From Ceratothoa steindachneri (taxonomy: Eukaryota > Arthropoda > Malacostraca > Isopoda > Cymothoidae): a stretch of DNA of 64,000 nt. The first letter of the stretch is position 1. Every line of letters starts with the position of its first letter. The stretch is taken from positions 51,463,973-51,527,972 of the forward strand of contig OZ018338.1 of NCBI GenBank assembly GCA_963969495.1, written 5' to 3'. The notes below the pieces were generated by a model that searched no databases, had not been told where the DNA came from, and was given only the letters and a program-made list of their open reading frames with translations. Positions 59,718 to 64,000 of the stretch are shown piece after piece. The translations under genes were made by a program, and so were the position numbers.

Positions 59718-59725
<8 letters not shown>
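59545..59725. repeat. Long palindrome: two 89-bp arms, hammerhead-like motif in each
   Basis: Arms 59545-59633 and 59637-59725 are reverse complements with 6 mismatches (five of them transitions), no indels and a 3-base spacer. Each arm reads outward from the centre as TTAGTTGGAAAT (or TTGAAAAT), a GGCA-TGCC stem-loop, then GAAACTAGTC, then CGATAGTTATAAATAAA. The order matches stem II, GAAA, a self-complementary ACTAGT and a GUC triplet of a Penelope-type hammerhead, but the first core box (CUGANGA) is not preserved. The pair lies between an (AT)n array and a (CA)n(TA)n array. I read it as two head-to-head copies of a retroelement terminal repeat, or a foldback element. Confidence 0.85.
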
Positions 59726-60679
<954 letters not shown>

Positions 60680-60734
60680 ATTGGAATCGCCTTGTTCTTC
60701 CTCTCCGTTATATGTTATTTGTAGCCTCTTTTTG

Positions 60735-61968
60735 TTATTCTTTGCCCTCACTATGATATCTGTAGTTCTGATCTTCAACTACAACTTCAGCTGTTTTGTT
60801 CCTGGAGATTGGGATTATTGTAAATTCCCTCCTGTTCGTCCTTATCTTCCAATCTCTTTCGTAGTTGTTGATGTTGCTGATTTCTAAAGCTGTTGTCTTT
60901 GCCTGAAAGCGTACGTTCCTGTACGGAGTGACGCAGAGTTGGCTTATGTCATCCGCGAACTGTATCGTTAGGCACCAGACATTATTGGTGGTGGCAGATC
61001 TTCTGTGTATATTGAATACAGCATGGGGCTGAGTCAGCCTCCCTGCGGGAGTCCAGCTTCCAATTCGAATTCTGGTCCTGAATAACCATTGATCTTTACA
61101 TATACTCTTCTGTATGTGACATAATCGCAAAGAATTCTCTCCAGATTGCTATTCATCTAGAGATTTAAGATCCTATGTTGAATTCCTCTGACCCAGACTT
61201 TGTCAAATGCTTTTTTCTACATCTCTCAGGACCAGATTGATGTACTTATTCTCTGCTTTAGTCTTTGATATTTTCTCTGTTATTATGCCAAGTGCCATTG
61301 TGGTGTCTCTGCCTCTTCTGAATCCGAACTGATAATCAATATAAAGGTCATTTTCTTCAAGATATTCTTTTAGTCTTCTCTTTGCCCATAAAGTTTAATA
61401 GCAATATTGGCCGGTAACTGCTGAGGTGGTTTGGTGGTTTTCCTGGCTTTGGGACGAATATCATTCCCGCTAATTTATAGCTATCAGGGAAGTAACTGGT
61501 GTTTAAGCACGGGTTAAAAATATTTTTCAATGCTCTGATGATTATGTTAGATGCCTTGGTAAGATTAATTCTGGTTATTTCTTAGGGGCCTGGTGCTTTT
61601 TGTATGAATGATTGTATTACGCCTTTGATTTCTTCCGTTGTTATGTAGGCCCCTGTACCCAGAATTTCCTCCCTTTCTCGCCCTACTCTTGGTGCTGGAG
61701 TGATCTTGTTTATGTTTTCTCGCAAGACTGTGTGGACCATTTAGTCTATCTCTGTATTGAAGTCTTCGTCCTCCTCTGGTGTTATGGAGAAAACTGATTT
61801 CCAGTGATTAAGAAAAAGTTCTTCTGTGGTCCTCTCTTCTTGGATCTTTTCTCCCCGTTCATTCTTAATTGTAATTTTTTCTCTCGGGAGTTTGCCTTTA
61901 AGTCTATTTATTAGTCTCCAGTTATCTTTTGGTCTTCTTTCTTCGTCTATTTTCTTTATTAGTCTATC
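60735..61968 (-). pseudogene. Family B ORF2: linker and reverse transcriptase, broken
   Basis: Continues the endonuclease frame past a single stop (61969): RLIKKIDEERRPKDNWRLIN, TTEELFLNHWKSVFSITPEE, YITTEEIKGVIQSFIQKAPG (~61600), CLNTSYFPDSYKLAGMIFVP and SYRPILLLN (~61420). Then indels set in. Later pieces in other frames correspond to R.QRHHNGTWHNN (fingers-palm), and 60735-61130 holds LTIQFADDISQL with the catalytic FADD intact (~60945) and NNYERDWKIRTNRREF. Lesions are concentrated between about 61150 and 61420, while the ends of the interval read well. Confidence 0.75.
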
Positions 61969-62979
61969 CTATATGTGGCTTTGCTGTTCATTTATGAGAT
62001 GCCTGAGTTCTTCTCTCCGTCTTCTGATTAATTCGTATCGCTCTCTATTTGGTCCATGGAGAATTATTTGGTCTAGTATTCCTCTTAGTTGCATATTCTT
62101 TCTCTTCATTTCCTCTGTCCATCGAGGATGTGTAAGAGTACGGTATCTTGTCTTTGGTATATATCTTTCGCCTGCCTCAATGATCGTTCTTGTTAATCTT
62201 GAGTTCTCCTCATCAATATCTTCCAGGTTGGTGTCAGTAATATCCGTTGGGAAGAAGTTACTAAGATCTTGTGTGTAACCAGCCCAGTTTGCTCTCTTGT
62301 ACTCCTTCCTGGCCGGTACCGGTACCTTTATTAGGTATTGATTCATGAGCAAACGTGTTCCAACATGGTCGCTGCATGCAAAGGTAACTAGTTGCATGTG
62401 GATGTTGTATGGCATATTAAAGCTATTTAGCACGACGACTGGTTTTGTAGCTGCAGTGCCTGTGACATATGTTGGAAAGTCTGGCCCCATTCTCTTGAAA
62501 ATGTTTCTTCCCAACATCATTTCTAAGTTAGCTCCTCTTTTGTTTCTGCAGCGGTATCCATTTGCACTGAACCTGGCATTGAGGTCTCCCAGAAAGATGG
62601 TTGGAAAACCTGTGCCAAAAATTTTAAATAGGTTAAATAGGTTGTGCAGTGGAAGGTAATTTTTGCTTGCTGCTTGGTATCCCGTGACTACTATTATTGG
62701 CGTTAACTCCGTTTTAATTTTTACGGCCAAATATGCCTCATGCAAATTATTAACTTCTTTCAACTTCAGCCCTCTTCTTATTGCTATGGCCCCCTCGTTT
62801 ATGACGGTGTAATCGAAAAATTTCATTGTTTTTTCTTCTGAATTCACTCCGTGTTCTGATATTAATATTAAATCTGGATCGATCTCTCTGAAGTTATTTC
62901 CTAATGTCGATGTTTTCCCGATCCACCCTTGAGTGTTGATTTGCAGAATGCTGAGCTTTCTTCTTCTTTCTGGTTCCAT
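61969..62979 (-). pseudogene. Family B ORF2: open endonuclease region (336 residues)
   Basis: The longest clean coding stretch in the window. EEP-type endonuclease that would nick the target DNA. Conserved residues: Asn15 (LQINTQGW), Glu42 (LISEHGVN), Tyr101 (VVTGYQ), Asp132 and Asn134 (FLGDLNARF), and Ser203-Asp204-His205 (ACSDHVG). The usual Asp after KP (KPDICLA in family A) is Val181 here (KPVVVLN), so a metal or base contact is probably lost. After residue ~225 a basic linker follows, rich in Arg, Glu and Lys (RREELRHLIN), to the stop at 61969, where family relatives continue into the RT. The start is chosen because M-EPERRRK precedes the first domain strand directly and the frame closes upstream. 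Confidence 0.82.
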
Positions 62980-62990
62980 TGTTTATTAAG

Positions 62991-63097
62991 TTTAGTCATC
63001 TATAGATCTCTGGACTTTTACGATTTTTAAGGGGTATTTATTCCGCCTTGGTTGAACGTAACGTTAGAGGAAATGGGCCACTCCTGTGAGTGGAATT
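62991..63097. other. Short junction between family B LINE and Penelope-like fragment
   Basis: On the - strand a frame related to the preceding Penelope-like piece may continue a little (PLTLRSTKAE-like) after its stop at 63098. No other feature. Confidence 0.35.
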
Positions 63098-63280
63098 TTA
63101 AAATAGTTTTAATGTCTGATTCCAGCTTGTCGCTTGACTGTTGATGGCCGGCTTATTTTCATCATTTATTAAAATGGCTTCTAAGATGTTCAGCCTCGCT
63201 TTATTTACCTCTTTTCTTTTAATAACGGTGTTATCAACGAGCATATCTCTTGTTAGGTTAAAATTATGGGCACTCTCCAT
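63098..63280 (-). pseudogene. Penelope-like element fragment, GIY-YIG endonuclease C-terminus
   Basis: A 60-residue frame [20 protein letters not shown] then [20 protein letters not shown] and ENKPAINSQ. The pattern 'H-x-F ... D-N ... R-x-x-x-x-A-R-x-x-x-L-E-A-I-x-I ... P-x-I-N' fits the C-terminal helix and end of the GIY-YIG endonuclease of Penelope-like retroelements (usual form R-R-x-x-E-A-x-x-I-x-x-x-x-x-x-x-N). The frame opens directly at a 330-bp (AT)n array, so upstream coding sequence has been replaced or lost. No reverse transcriptase is visible. The call is motif-based; a DIRS or other GIY-YIG protein is an alternative. Confidence 0.5.

Positions 63281-64000
<720 letters not shown>

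Larger units (their letters stand above)
60680..62990 (-). mobile_element. Family B non-LTR retrotransposon, 3'-truncated relic
   Basis: A LINE distantly related to family A, sharing its endonuclease and RT motif style but with low similarity. Present: the ORF2 start, endonuclease, linker and most of the RT. Absent: ORF1 beyond 63000, the C-terminal RT end and any 3' UTR. Homology fades near 60680 at an ITYNG-like string that matches the ITYTG word of family A. A Penelope-like fragment lies 110 bases upstream. Truncation at the 3' end is atypical and suggests deletion or a later rearrangement. Confidence 0.78.

Noticed and set aside
61612..62659. + strand frames of 61-150 residues rich in Ser and Phe
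   Set aside because: They are shadows of the family B endonuclease and linker on the - strand.

Overview
This window looks like eukaryotic, repeat-dominated intergenic or intronic DNA from an AT-rich invertebrate genome. An arthropod, possibly a crustacean, is my guess from the mix of transposon families and the many long (AT)n arrays; nothing in the sequence proves the taxon. I found no intact host gene, no rRNA or convincing tRNA gene, and no bacterial features such as operons or CRISPR. Almost every recognisable coding signal belongs to a decayed transposable element.

Layout. 0-20 kb: mostly unrecognised AT-rich DNA with two adjacent degenerate minisatellites (2.0-2.9 kb), a possible tRNA-derived SINE (3.1 kb), a diverged ~300-bp duplication (5 kb), a GC-richer island (10 kb), a small inverted repeat with a hammerhead-like motif (14.9 kb) and a broken Tc1-like transposase (17.2-17.8 kb). 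20.1-27.7 kb: two copies of one non-LTR retrotransposon (called family A here), tail to tail: a near full-length + copy and a 5'-truncated - copy. 28-37 kb: remnants of cut-and-paste transposons (a Tc1/mariner-superfamily relic, a CR1/L2-like RT scrap next to a Tc1 scrap, an internally deleted mariner with perfect 25-bp inverted ends, and a 1.3-kb Tc1-like relic). 38.8-44 kb: a second near full-length family A copy on the - strand. 45.7-47.4 kb: an RTE/CFDP2-type LINE relic. 50.9-54 kb: several (AT)n arrays, an unclassified GC-richer block with a 161-bp internal duplication, foldback repeats, and a hammerhead-like motif. 54.4-64 kb: a third related LINE fragment, another degenerate minisatellite, an 89-bp-arm palindrome, a more distant LINE (family B) with an open endonuclease region, a Penelope-like GIY-YIG fragment, and (TA)n arrays over 200 bp long.

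How it fits together. Family A has the usual two-ORF plan: a Gag-like ORF1 with three CCHC-type knuckles and an ORF2 with an endonuclease and a reverse transcriptase. All copies carry stops or frameshifts, so none is autonomous. Comparing the three copies shows a long conserved 3' UTR whose middle holds an (AT)n microsatellite and a small palindrome. The most interesting signal is a set of three short motifs (14.9, 54.0 and 59.6 kb) with a stem-loop followed by GAAAC, a short self-complementary stretch and GTC. This resembles the hammerhead ribozymes known from Penelope-like retroelements, and a Penelope-like protein fragment lies at 63.1 kb. Two of the three motifs and the protein fragment sit at or near (AT)n arrays.
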